Source of the DNA: Fallopia convolvulus
Lineage: Eukaryota; Streptophyta; Magnoliopsida; Caryophyllales; Polygonaceae
DNA length: 64,000 nt
Assembly: GCA_964016875.1 (NCBI GenBank)
Contig: OZ024724.1
Coordinates: forward strand, 35,487,786-35,551,785
Direction: 5' to 3'
Below the pieces are notes generated by a model. It saw nothing but the letters and a program-made list of their open reading frames with translations. It was not told the origin of the DNA and did not search any database. The position numbers and the translations under genes were made by a program. Of the stretch, positions 22,470 through 35,700 are shown in pieces (the first letter of the stretch is position 1; every line of letters begins with the position of its first letter).

Positions 22470-25400
22470 AAAGAATGAGGATAATATGTAGCCAATAAGC
22501 ACATTCTACACCACAAAATCAAGACCGATAGAATAAAAGCATAAATTGGAACCTAGAGACAGAATACCATATTTAGGAGTGACGTTTACATGGACATTTG
22601 ATCGAACAATAGGCGTGCAATGTTAGATCACAAGTCAATTTTTAAAGGCAAAAGGAGAAAAAATCAAGTGAACTTTAAAGACATCTAGGCATAAGTAAAA
22701 AGAATGAGAATAGTATCAAGTCAATAAGCACATTGTGCTCTACAAAATCATGACCGATCGAATAAATGCATAAATTTAAACCTAGAAAACGAATGCCACA
22801 TTTAGGTGCAATATTTACATGGACATTTCATGGATTACTTGGCGGGCAATGTTAGATTAAAAGTCATTTTTAAGGCAAAATGAGAAAAAAACAAGTGAAC
22901 TTTAAAGACATCTCGGCAAAAGCATAAATAATGTGGATAGTGTCAACCCAATATGCACATTCCGCGCTACAAAATCATGACCAATCGAATAAAAGCATAA
23001 ATTCGAACCTATATAACGAATCCAACATTTAGGAGTAACATTTATATGGACATTTCATCGATTATTTGGCGTGCATCGTTACATCACAAGTCATTTTAAA
23101 GGCAAAAGGAGAAAAAACAAGTGAACTTGAAAGACATCTAGGCATAAGTATAAAGAACGATGATAGTATCAAGCCAATAAGCACATTCTGCACTACAAAA
23201 TCAAGAATGTTCGAATAAAGGCATAAATGCGAACATAGAAACCGAATGCCACATTTAGGAGTGACATTTACATGGACATTTCATCAACACTTGGCTTGCA
23301 ATGTTGGATCACAAGTCATTTTATAGGCAAAAGGAGAAAAAAAAAGTGAACTTTAAAGACATCTAGGCATAAGCATAAAGAATGAGGATAGTATCATGCC
23401 ATTAAGCAAATTTTGCACTACAAAATCAAGACTGATCAGATAAAAACATAAAATCGAACCTAGAAACTCGATGTCATAGTTAAGAGTGACATTTACATGG
23501 ACATTTCATCGAACACTTGACGTGCAATGTTAGATCTGAAGTCAATTTTTTAAAGGCAAAAGGAAAAAAACAAGTGGACTTTAAAGACATCTAGGCATAA
23601 GCATAAAGAATGAGGATAGTATCAAGTCAATCAGCACATTTTGCACTACAAAATCATGGGCGATCCAATAAAAGCATAAATTGAATCCTAGAGACCGTAT
23701 GCCACATTTAGGAATGACATTTACATGGACATTTCATCGAACAATAGGCGTGCAATGTTAGATCACAAGTTAGTTTTTAAAGGCAAAAGGAGAAAAAACA
23801 AGTGAACTTTATAGACATCTAGGCATAAGAATAAAGAATAAAAATAGTATCAAGTCAATAAGCACATTCTGCTGTACAAAGTCTACACCGATCCAATAAA
23901 TGTATAAATTTAAACCTAGAAAATGAATGCCACATTTAGGAGCAACATTTACATGGACATTTCATCGATCACTTGGCGGGCAACGTTAGATTAAAAGTCA
24001 TTTTAAGGCAAAATGAGAAAAAACAAGTGAACTTTAAAGACATCTAGGCATAAGCATAAAAAATTAAGATAGTGTCAAGCCAATAAGCACATTCCGCTCT
24101 ACATAATCAACACCGATCGAATAAAAGCATGAATTCAAACCTAGATAACGAATCCAACATTTAGGAGTGACATTTACATGGACATTTCATCGAACATTTA
24201 CCGTGCATCGTTACATCACAAGTCATTTTAAAGCCAAAAGGAGAAAAAACAAGTGAACTTTAAAGACATCTAGGCATAAGCATACAAAATCAAGACAATA
24301 TCAATCTAATAAGCACATTATGCACTATAAAATAATGTCCGATCGAAGAAAAGCATAAATTCCAACCTAGAAACCGAATGCCACATTAAGGAGTGACATT
24401 TACATGGAGATTTCATCGAACATTTGGCGTGCAATGATAGATCACAAGTCATTTTAAAGGAAAAAGGAGAAAAAACAAGTGAACTTTAAAGACATCTAGG
24501 CATAAGCATAAATAATAAGGATAGTATCAAGCCAATAAGCACATTCAGCACTATAAAATCATGACCGATCGAAGTAAATCATAAATTCAAACCTAGAAAC
24601 CGAATGCCATATTTAGGAGTGACATTTACATGGACATTGCATCGTTCACTTGGCAGGCAATGTTAGATCTCAAGTCAATTTTTAAAGGCAAAATGAGAAA
24701 AAACAAGTGAACTTTAAAGACATCTAGGCATAAGCATAAAGAATGAGGATAGTGTCAAGCCAATAAGCACATTCCGCTCTACAAAATCAAGACCGACCGA
24801 ATAAAAGCATTAATTCTAACCTAGATAACGAATCCAACATTTAGGAGTGACATTTACATGGACATTTCATCAAAAACTTGGCGTGCATTGTTAGATCACA
24901 AGTCATTTTAAAGGGAAAAGAAAAAAATCAAGTGAACTTTAAAGACATCTAGGCATAAGCGTACAAATTGAGGATAGTATCAAGCCAATAGGCACATTCT
25001 GCTCTACAAGATCAAGACCGATCGAAGAAAAGCATAAATCCAAACCTAGATATCGAATGCCCCATTTAGGAGTGACATTTACATGGACATTTCATCAAAC
25101 ATTTGGCGTGCAATGATAGATCACAAGTCATTTTAAAGGAAAAAGGAGAAAAAACAAGTGAACTTTAAACACATCTTGGCATAAGCATAAAGAATGAGGA
25201 TAGTATCAAACCAATAAGCACATTCTGCACTACAAAATCAAGACCGATCGAAGAAGAAAATCATAAATCCAAACCTAGATACTGAATGCCACATTTAGGA
25301 GTGACATTTAAATGGACAATTCATCGAACATTTGGCGTGCAATGATAGATCACAAGTCATTTCAAAAGAAAAAGGAGAAAAAACAAGTGAACTTTAAACA

Positions 25401-27555
25401 CATCTAGGCATAAGCATAAAGAATGAGGATAGTATCAAGCCATTAAGCATATTTTGCACTAAAAAATCAAGACCGATCGAATAAAATCAAAAATTCGAAC
25501 CTAGAGACCGAAGCCACATTTAGAAGAGACATTTACATGGATATTTCATCGAACACTAGGCGTGCAATGTTAGATCTCAAGTCAATTTTTTAAAGCCAAA
25601 AGGAGAAAAACAAGTGAACTTTAAAGACATCTAGGCATAACCATAACGAATGAGGATAGTATCAAGCCAATAAGCACATTCTGCACTACAAAATTAAGAT
25701 AATTCGAATAAGAGAATAAATTCGAACCTAGAAACCGAATGCTACATTTATGAGTGACATTTACATGGATATTTCATCGAACACTTGGCGTGCAATGTTA
25801 GATCAGAAGTCATTTTAAACGAAAAAGGAGAAAAAACAAGTTAAATTTATAGACATCTAGGCATAAGCATAAAGAATGAGGATAATATCAAGCCAATAAG
25901 CACATTCTGCACTACAAAATCAAGACCGATAGAATAAACGCATAAATTCGAACCTAGAGACCGAATGCCATATTTAGGAGTGACATTTGCATGGAAATTT
26001 GATCGAACACTAGGCGTGCAATGTTTGATCACAAGTCAATTTTTAAAGGCAAAAGGAGAAAAAACAAGTGAACTTTAAAGACATCTAGACATAAGCTTAA
26101 AGAATGAGGACATTATCAAGCCAATAAGCACATTCTACATAACAAAATCAAGATCAATCGAATAAAAGCATAAATTCAAAACTAGAAACCGAATGCCACA
26201 TTTAGGAGTGATATTTAAATGGACAATTCATCGAACACCTTGCGTGCAATGTTTGATCTCAACTCATTTTTAGGGTAAAAGGAGAAAAAACAAGTGAACT
26301 TTAAAGACATCTAGGCATAAGAATAAAGAATAAGAATAGTATCAAGTCAATAAGCACATTCTGCTCTACAAAATCATGACCGATCGAATAAACAAGTGAG
26401 AGTTATTTAGGTGCATCATTTACATGGACATTTCATCGATTACTTGGCGGGCAATGTTAGATTGAAAGTCATTTTTAAGGCAAAATAAGAATAAACAAGT
26501 GAACTTTAAAGACATCTAGGTATAAGCATAAAGAATGAGGATAGTGTCAAGCCAATAAGCACATTCCGCTCTACAAAATCAAGACCGATCAAATAAAAGC
26601 ATAAATTCGAACCTAGATAACGAATCCAACATTTAGGAGTGACATTTACAAGGACATTTCATCAAATATTTAGCGTGCATCGTTACATTACAAGTCATTT
26701 TAAAGGCAAAAGGAGAAAAAACAAGTGAACTTTAAAGACATCTAGGCATAAGCATACAGAATCAGGATAGTATCAAGCCAATAAGCACATTACGCACTAT
26801 AAAATCAAGACCGATCGAAGAAAAGCATAAATTCCAACCTAGAAACCGAATGCCACATTTAGGAGTGACATTTACATGGAAATTTCATCCAACATTTGGC
26901 GTGCAATGATAGATCACAAGTCATTTTAAAGGAAAAAGGGGAAAAACAAGTGAACTTTAAAGACATCTAGGCATAAGCATAAAGAATGAGGATAGTATGA
27001 AGCCAATAAGCACATTCTGCCCTACAAAATCAAGACCGATCGAATAAAATCATAAATTCGAACCTAGAAAACGAAGCCACATTTAGAAGTGACATTCACA
27101 TGGACATTTAATCGAACACTAGGCGTGCAATGTTAGATCTCAAGTCAATTTTTTAAAGGCAAACGGAGAGAAAACAAGTGAAGTCTAAAGACATCTAGGC
27201 ATAACCATAAAGAATGAGGATTATATCAACCCAATAAGCACATTCTACACTACAAAATTAAGATCAATCGAATAAAGGAATAAATTCGAACCTAGAAACC
27301 GAATGTCACATTTATGAGTGACATTTACATGGATATTTCAGCGAACACTTGGCGTGCAATGTCAGATCACAAGTCATTTTAAAGGCAAAAGGAGAAAAAA
27401 CAAGTGAACTTTAAAGACATCAAGGCATAAGCATAAATAAGGGGGATAGTATCAAGGGAATAAGCACATCCTACATTAAAAAATCAAGACGTATCGAATA
27501 AAAGCATAAAATCGAACCTAGGAACTGAATGCCACATTTAGGAGTGACATTTACA
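22470..27555 (+). repeat. Higher-order satellite block, copy A4
   Basis: The first part matches A1 at +14,210 and the stretch through about 27555 matches A2 at +10,834; both offsets hold at three or more independent markers. It ends at a monomer with an internal deletion of about 75 bases, where CATGGACA joins directly to CTTTAAATACATC. Confidence 0.8.
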
Positions 27556-28229
27556 TGGACACTTTAAATACATCTAGGCATAAGCATAAAGAATGAGGAT
27601 AGTATCATGCCAAGAAACACGTTTTGCACTAAAAAATCAAGATCGATCAGATAAAATCATAAAATTGAACCTAGAAACCGAATCTCATAGTTAGGATTGA
27701 CATTTACATGGATATTTCATCGAACACTTGGCGTGCAATGTTAGATCTCAAGTCAAATTTTTAAAGGCAAAAGGAAAAAAAAACAAGTGAACTTTAAAGA
27801 CATCTAGGCATAAGCGTAAGGAATGAGGATAGTTACAAGCCAATAAGCACATTCTGCACTACAAAATAAAGACTGATCGAATAAAAGCAGAAATTCAAAC
27901 CTAGAGACCGAATGCTACATTTAGGAGTGACATTTACATGGACATTTCATCGGACACTAGGCGTGCAATGTTAGATCACAAGTCAATTTTTAAAAGCAAG
28001 AGGAAAAAAACAAGTGAACTTTATCGACATCTAGGCATAAGCATAAAGAATGAGGAAAGTATCATGCCAATAAGCATGTTTTGCAGTACAAAATCACGAA
28101 CGATCGTATAAAAGCATAAATTCGAACCTAGAAACAGAATGTTATATTTAGGAGTGACATTTACATGGACATTTCATCGAACACTTGCGTGCCATGTTAG
28201 ATCTCAAGTCAATTTTTTAAAGGCAAACG

Positions 28230-31200
28230 GAGAGAAAACAAGTGAAGTCTAAAGACATCTAGGCATAACCATAAAGAATGAGGATTATATCAACCCAATA
28301 AGCACATTCTGCACTACAAAATCAAGATCAATGGAATAAAGGAATAAATTCTAACCTAGAAACCGAATGCCACATTTATGAGTGACATTTACATGGACAT
28401 TTCAGCGAACACTTGGCGTGCAATGTCAGATCACAAGTCATTTTAATGGCAAAAGGAGAAAAAACAAGTGAAGTTTAAAGACATCTAGGTATAAGCATAG
28501 ATAAGGGGGATAGTATCAAGCCAATTAGCACATTCTACATTAAAAAATCAAGACGTATCAAATAAAAGCATAAAATTGAACCTAGGAACTGAATGCCACA
28601 TTTAGGAGTGACATTTACATGGACATTTCATCGAACACTTGGCGTGCAATGTTAGATCACAAGTCAATTATTAAAGGGAAAACGAGAAAAAACAAGTGAA
28701 CTTTAAATACATCTAGGCATAAGCATAAAGAATGAGGATAGTATCATGCCAAGAAGCACGTTTTAAACTAAAAAATTAAGACCGATCAAATAAAATAACA
28801 AAATTGAACCTAGAAACCGAATCTCATACTTAGGAGTGACATTTACATGGACATTTCATCGAACACTTAGCGTGCAATGTTAGATCTCAAGTCAATTTTT
28901 AAAGGTAAAAGGAAAAAAAAAACAAGTGAACTTTAAAGACATCTAGGCATAAGCGTAAAGAATGAGGATAGTTACAAGCCAATAAGCACATTCTGCACTC
29001 CAAAATCAAGACCGATCGAATAAAAGCATAAATTCGAACATAGAGACCGAATGCCACATTTAGGAGCGACATTTACATGGACATTTCATCGGACACTAGG
29101 TGTGCAATGTTAGATCACAAGTCAATTTTTAAAAGCAAGAGGAAAAAAAACAAGTGAACTTTAAAGACATCTAGGCATAAGCATAAAGAATGAGGATAGT
29201 ATCATGCCAATAAGCATGTTTTGAAGTACAAAATCAAGAACGATCGTATAAAAGCATAAATTCGAACCTAGAAACCGAATGTTATATTTAGGAGTGACAT
29301 TTACATGGACATTTCATCGAACACTTGCGTGCCATGTTAGATCTCAAGTCAATTTTTAAAGGGAAAAGGAGAAAAAACAAGTGATCTTTAGAGACATTAA
29401 GGCATAAGCATAAAAAATGAGGATAGTATCAAGCCAATAAGCACATTCCGCACTACAAAATTAAGATCGACCGAATAAAAGCATAAATTCGAGCCTAGAA
29501 ACCGAATGATACATTTAGGAGTGACATTTACATGCATATTTCATCAAACAGTTGGTGTGCAATTTTAGATCACAAGTCATTTTAAAGGAAAAAGGAGAAA
29601 AAACAAGTGAAATTTAAAGACATCTAGGCATAAGCATAAAGAATGAGGATAGTATCATGCCAATAAGCATGTTTTGTAGTAAAAAATCAAGAACGATCGA
29701 ATAAAAGCATAAATTTGAACCTACAAACCGAATATCATATTTAGGAGTGAAATTTACATGGACATTTCATCGAACATTTGGCGTGCAATGTTAGATCACA
29801 AGTCAATTATTAAAGGGAAAAGGAGAAAAAACAAGTGAACTTTAAATACATATAGGCATAAGCATAAAGAATGAGGATAGTATCATGCCAAGAAGCACGT
29901 TTTAAACTAAAAAATTAAGACCGATCAAATAAAATAACAAAATTGAACCTAGAAACCGAATCTCATACTTAGGAGTGACATTTACATGGACATTTCATCG
30001 AACACTTAGCGTGCAATGTTAGATCTCAAGTCAATTTTTAAAGGTAAAAGGAAAAAAAAAACAAGTGAACTTTAAAGACATCTAGGCATAAGCGTAAAGA
30101 ATGAGGATAGTTACAAGCCAATAAGCACATTCTGCACTCCAAAATCAAGACCGATCGAATAAAAGCATAAATTCGAACATAGAGACCGAATGCCACATTT
30201 AGGAGCGACATTTACATGGACATTTCATCGGACACTAGGTGTGCAATGTTAGATCACAAGTCAATTTTTAAAAGCAAGAGGAAAAAAAACAAGTGAACTT
30301 TAAAGACATCTAGGCATAAGCATAAAGAATGAGGATAGTATCATGCCAATAAGCATGTTTTGAAGTACAAAATCAAGAACGATCGTATAAAAGCATAAAT
30401 TCGAACCTAGAAACCGAATGTTATATTTAGGTGTGACATTTACATGGAAGTTTCATCGAACACTTGCGTGCCATGTTAGATCTCAAGTCAATTTTTAAAG
30501 GGAAAAGGAGAAAAAACAAGTGATCTTTAGAGACATTTACGCATAAGCATAAAAAATGAGGATAGTATCAAGCCAATAAGCACATTCCGCAGTACAAAAT
30601 TAAGATCGACCGAATAAAAGCATAAATTCGAGCCTAGAAACCGAATGATACATTTAGGAGTGACATTTACATGGATATTTCATTAAACAGTTGGCGTGCA
30701 ATTTTAGATCACATGTCATTTTAAAGGCAAAAGGAGAAAAAACAAGTGAAATTTACAGACATCTAGGCATAAGCATAAAGAATGAGGATAGTATCATGCC
30801 AATAAGCATGTTTTGTAGTAAAAAATCAAGAACGATCGAATAAAAGCATAAATTTGAACCTACAAACCGAATATCATATTTAGGAGTGACATTTACATGG
30901 ACATTTCATCCAACACTTGGCGTGCAATGTTAGATCACAAGTCATTTTGTAGGCAAAAGGAGAAAAAATGAGTGTTTAAAGACATCTAGGCATAAGCATA
31001 AAGTATAAGGATAGTATCAAGTCAATAAGCACATTTTACTCTACAAAATCAAGACTGATAGAAAAAATGCATAAATTCGAACCTAGAAATCGAACGCCAC
31101 ATTTAGGTGTAACATTTACATGGACATTTCATCGATCACTTGGCGGGCAATGCTATATTAAAAGTATTTTTAAGGCAAATTGAGAAAAAAAAACAAGTGA

Positions 31201-32700
31201 ACTTTAAAGACATCTAGGCATAAGCATAAAGAATGAGGATAGTATCATACCAAGAAGAACGTTTTAAACTATTTAAGACCGATCAAATAAAATAACAAAA
31301 TTGAACCTAGAAACCGAATCTCATACTTAGGAGTGACATTTACATGGACATTTCATCGAACACTTGGCTTGCAATGTTAGATCTCAAGTCAATTTTTAAA
31401 GGTAAAAGGAAAAAAAAACAAGTGAACTTTAAAGACATCTAGGCATAAGCGTAAAGAATGAGGATAGTTACAAGCCAATAAGCACATTCTGCACTACAAA
31501 ATCAAGACCGATCGAATAAAAGCATAAATTCGAACATAGAGACCGAATGCCACATTTAGGAGCGACATTTACATGGACATTTCATCGGACACTAGGTGTG
31601 CAATGTTAGATCACAAGTCAATTTTTAAAAGCAAGAGGAAAAAAACAAGTGAACTTTATCGACATCTAGGCATAAGCATAAAGAATGAGGATAATATCAT
31701 GCCAATAAGCATGTTTTGCAGTACAAAATCAAGAACGATCGTATAAAAGCATAAATTCGAACCTAGAAACCGAATGTTATATTTAGGAGTGACATTTACA
31801 TGGACATTTCATCGAACACTTGCGTGCCATGTTAGATCTCAAGTCAAATTTTAAAGGGAAAAGGAGAAAAAACAAGTGATCTTTAGAGACATTTACGCAT
31901 AAGCATAAAAAATGAGGATAGTATCAAGCCAATAAGCACATTCCGCACTACAAAATTAAGATCGACCGAATAAAAGCATAAATTCGAGCCTAGAAACCGA
32001 ATGATACATTTAGGAGTGACATTTACATGGATATTTCATCAAACAGTTGGCGTGCAATTTTAGATCACAAGTCATTTTAAAGGCAAAAGGAGAAAAAACA
32101 AGTGAAATTTAAAGACATCTGGGCATAAGCATAAAGAATGAGGATAGTATCATGCCAATAAGCATGTTTTGTAGTAAAAAATCAAGAACGATCGAATAAA
32201 AGCATAAATTTGAACCTACAAACCGAATATCATATTTAGGAGTGACATTTACATGGACATTTCATCCAACACTTGGCGTGCAATGTTAGATCACAAGTCA
32301 TTTTGTAGGCAAAAGGAGAAAAAATGAGTGTTTAAAGACATCTAGGCATAAGCATAAAGTATAAGGATAGTATCAAGTCAATAAGCACATTTTACTCTAC
32401 AAAATCAAGACCGATAGAATAAATGCATAAATTCGAACCTAGAAAACGAACGCCACATTTAGGTGTAACATTTACATGGACATTTCATCGATCACTTGGC
32501 GGGCAATGCTATATTAAAAGTCATTTTTAAGGCAAATTGAGAAAAAAAACAAGTGAACTTTAAAGACATCTAGGCATAAGCATAAAGAATGAGGATAATG
32601 TCAAGCCAATAAGCACATTCCTCTCTGCAAAATCAAGACCGGTCGAATAAAAGCATAAATTCGAACCTAGATAACGAATCAAACATTTAGGAGTGACATT
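28230..32700 (+). repeat. Five-monomer higher-order repeat, second cluster
   Basis: The CACGTTTTAAACTA marker is at 28757 and 29896 (spacing 1,139), with a variant at 31259. The cluster is a copy of the 19.0-21.7 kb region at about +9,210. A GAGTGTTTAAAGAC marker at about 30970 and 32330 marks a further six-monomer spacing. The junction near 32700 switches to a monomer type otherwise found at 36553. Confidence 0.8.
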
Positions 32701-35700
32701 TACAAGAACATTTCATCTAACACATGGCGTGGAATGTTAGATCACAAGTCAATTTTTGAAGGGAAAAGGAGAAAAAACAAGTGAACTTTAATGTCATCTA
32801 GGCATAAGTATAAAGAATGAGGATAGTATCAAACCAATAAGCACATTCTGCACTACAAAATCAAGACCGATCGAATAAAAGCATAAATTCGAACCTAGAA
32901 ACCGAATGCGACATTTAGGAGTGACATTTACATGGACATTTCATCGAATACTTGGCATGCAATAATATATCACAAGTCATTTTAAAGGAAAAAGGAGAAA
33001 AAACAAGGGAACATTAAAGACATCTAGGCATAAGCGTAAAGAATGAGGATAGTATCAAGCCAATAAGCACATTCTGCACTACAAAATAAAGACCGATCGA
33101 ATAAAATCATAAATTCGAACCTAGAGACCGAAGCCACATTAAGGAGTGACATTTACATGGACATTTAATCGAACTATAGGCGTGCAATGTTAGATCTCAA
33201 GTCAATTTTTTAAAGGTAATAGGAGAAAAAACAAGTGAACTTTAAATATATCTAGGCATAACCACAAAGAATTAGGATAATATCAAGCCAATAAGCACAT
33301 TCTGCACTACAAAATCAAGATCAATCGAATAAAAGCATAAATTCGAACCTAGAAACCGGATGCTACATTTAGGAGTGACATGTACATGGACATTTCATTG
33401 AACACTTGGCGTGCAATGTTAGATCACAAGTCATTTTAAAGGCAAAAAGATAAAAAAAAAACAAGTGAAATTTAAAGACATCTAGGCATAAGCATAATGA
33501 ATGAGGATAGTATCAAGCAAATAAGCACATTCGGCACTTCCAAATAAAGACCGATCGAAGAAAAGCATAAATTCGAACCTAGAGACCGAATGCCACATTT
33601 AGGAGTGACATTTACATGGATATTTCATCAAACACTTGGCCTGCAATGATCGATCACAAGTCATTTTAAAGGCAAAAGGACAAAAAACAAGTGAACTTTA
33701 GAGACATCTAGGAGTAAGCATAAAGAATGAGGATACTATCAAGCCAATAAGCACACTCTGCACTACAAAATAAAGACCGATCGAATAAAATTATAAATTC
33801 GAACGTAGATTCCAAATGCCACATTTAGGAGTGAGATTTACATGGACATTTCATCAAACACTAGACGTGCAATGTTAGATTACAAGTCAATTTTTAAAGG
33901 CAAAAGGAGAAAAAACAAGTGAACTTTAAAGACATCAAGGCATTAGCATAAATAATGAGGATAGTATCATGCCAATAAGCACATTTTGCACTACAAAATC
34001 AATACCGATTAGATAAAATAATGAAATCGAACCTAGAAACCGAATGTCATAGTTAGGAGTGACATTTACATGGACATTTTATCGAGCACTTGGCGTGCAA
34101 TAATAGATCACAAGTCATTTTAAAGGCAAAAGGAGAAAAAACAAGTGTACTTTAAAGACATCTAGGCATAAGCATAGATAAGGAGGATAGTATGAAGCCA
34201 ATAAGCACATTATGCACTACAAAATAAAGATTGATCGAATAAAATCATAAATTCGAACCTAAAGACCGAATGCCACATTTGGGAGTGACATTTACATGGA
34301 CATTTCATCGAACACTAGGCGTGTAATGTTAGATCACAAGTCAATTTTTAAAGGCAAAAGGAGAAAAAACTAGTGAACTTTAATGACATCTGGGCATAAG
34401 CATAAAGAATGAGGATAATATCATGCTAATATGCACGTTTTGCAAAACAAAATCAAGAACGATCGGATAAAAGCATAAATTCGAACCAAGAAACCGAATG
34501 TGATATTTAGGAGTTACATTTACATGGACATTTCATCGAACACTTGGCATGCAATGTTAGATCCCAAGTCAATTTTTTACATGCAAAAGGAGAAAAAACA
34601 AGTGAACTTTAGAGACATCTAGGCATAAGCATAAAAAATGAGGATAGAATGAAGCCAATAAGCACATTCTGCACTACAAAATCAAGATCGATCGAAATAA
34701 AAGCATAAATTCGAGCCTAGAAACCGAGTTCTACATTTAGAAGTGACATTTACATGGATATTTCATCGAACACTTGGCGTGCAATGATAGATCACAAGTC
34801 ATTTTAAAGGAAAAAGGAGAAAAAAAACAGGTGATGTTTAAAGACATCTAGGCATAATCATAAAGAATGAGGATAGTATCAAACCAATAAGCACATTCTG
34901 CACTACAAAATCAAGACCGATCGAATAAAATCTTAAATTCGAACCTAGAGACCGAAGCCACATTTAAGAGTGACATTTACATGGACATTTCATCGAACAT
35001 GACGTTCAATGTTAGATCACAAGTCATTTTAAAACCAAAAGGAGAAAAAACATGTGAAATTTAAAGACATCTAGGCATAAGCATAAAGAATGAGGATAGT
35101 ATCAAGCAAATAAGTATATTCTTTACTACAAAATCAATACCGATCGAAGAAAAGCATAACTTCGAACCTAGAACCCGAATGCAACATTTTGGAGTAACAG
35201 TTACATAGACATTTCATCGAAACTTTGCGAGCAATGTTAGATCACAAGTTATTTTAAAGACAAAAGGAAAAAAAAAGTGAACTTTAAAGACATCTATGCA
35301 TAAGCATAAAGAATGGGGACAATATGAAGCCAATAAGCACATTCTGCACTGCAAAATATATACGTTTCGAACAAAAGCTTAAATTCGAACCTATAAACTT
35401 AATGGCACATTAAGGAGTGACATTTACATGGACATTTCGTCCAACACTTGGCGTGCAATGTTAGATCACAAGTCACTTTAATGGCAAAAGGAGAAAAAAC
35501 AAGTGAAGTTTTAAGACATATAGGCATAAGCATAAGGAATGAGGATAGTATCAAGCCAATAAGCACATTCTACACTAAAAAATCAAGACCGATCGAATAA
35601 AAGCATAAATTCGAACCTAGAAACCGAATGCCACATTAAGGAGTGGCATTTACATGGACATTTCATCCAACACTTGGCATGCAATGTTAGAACACAAGTC

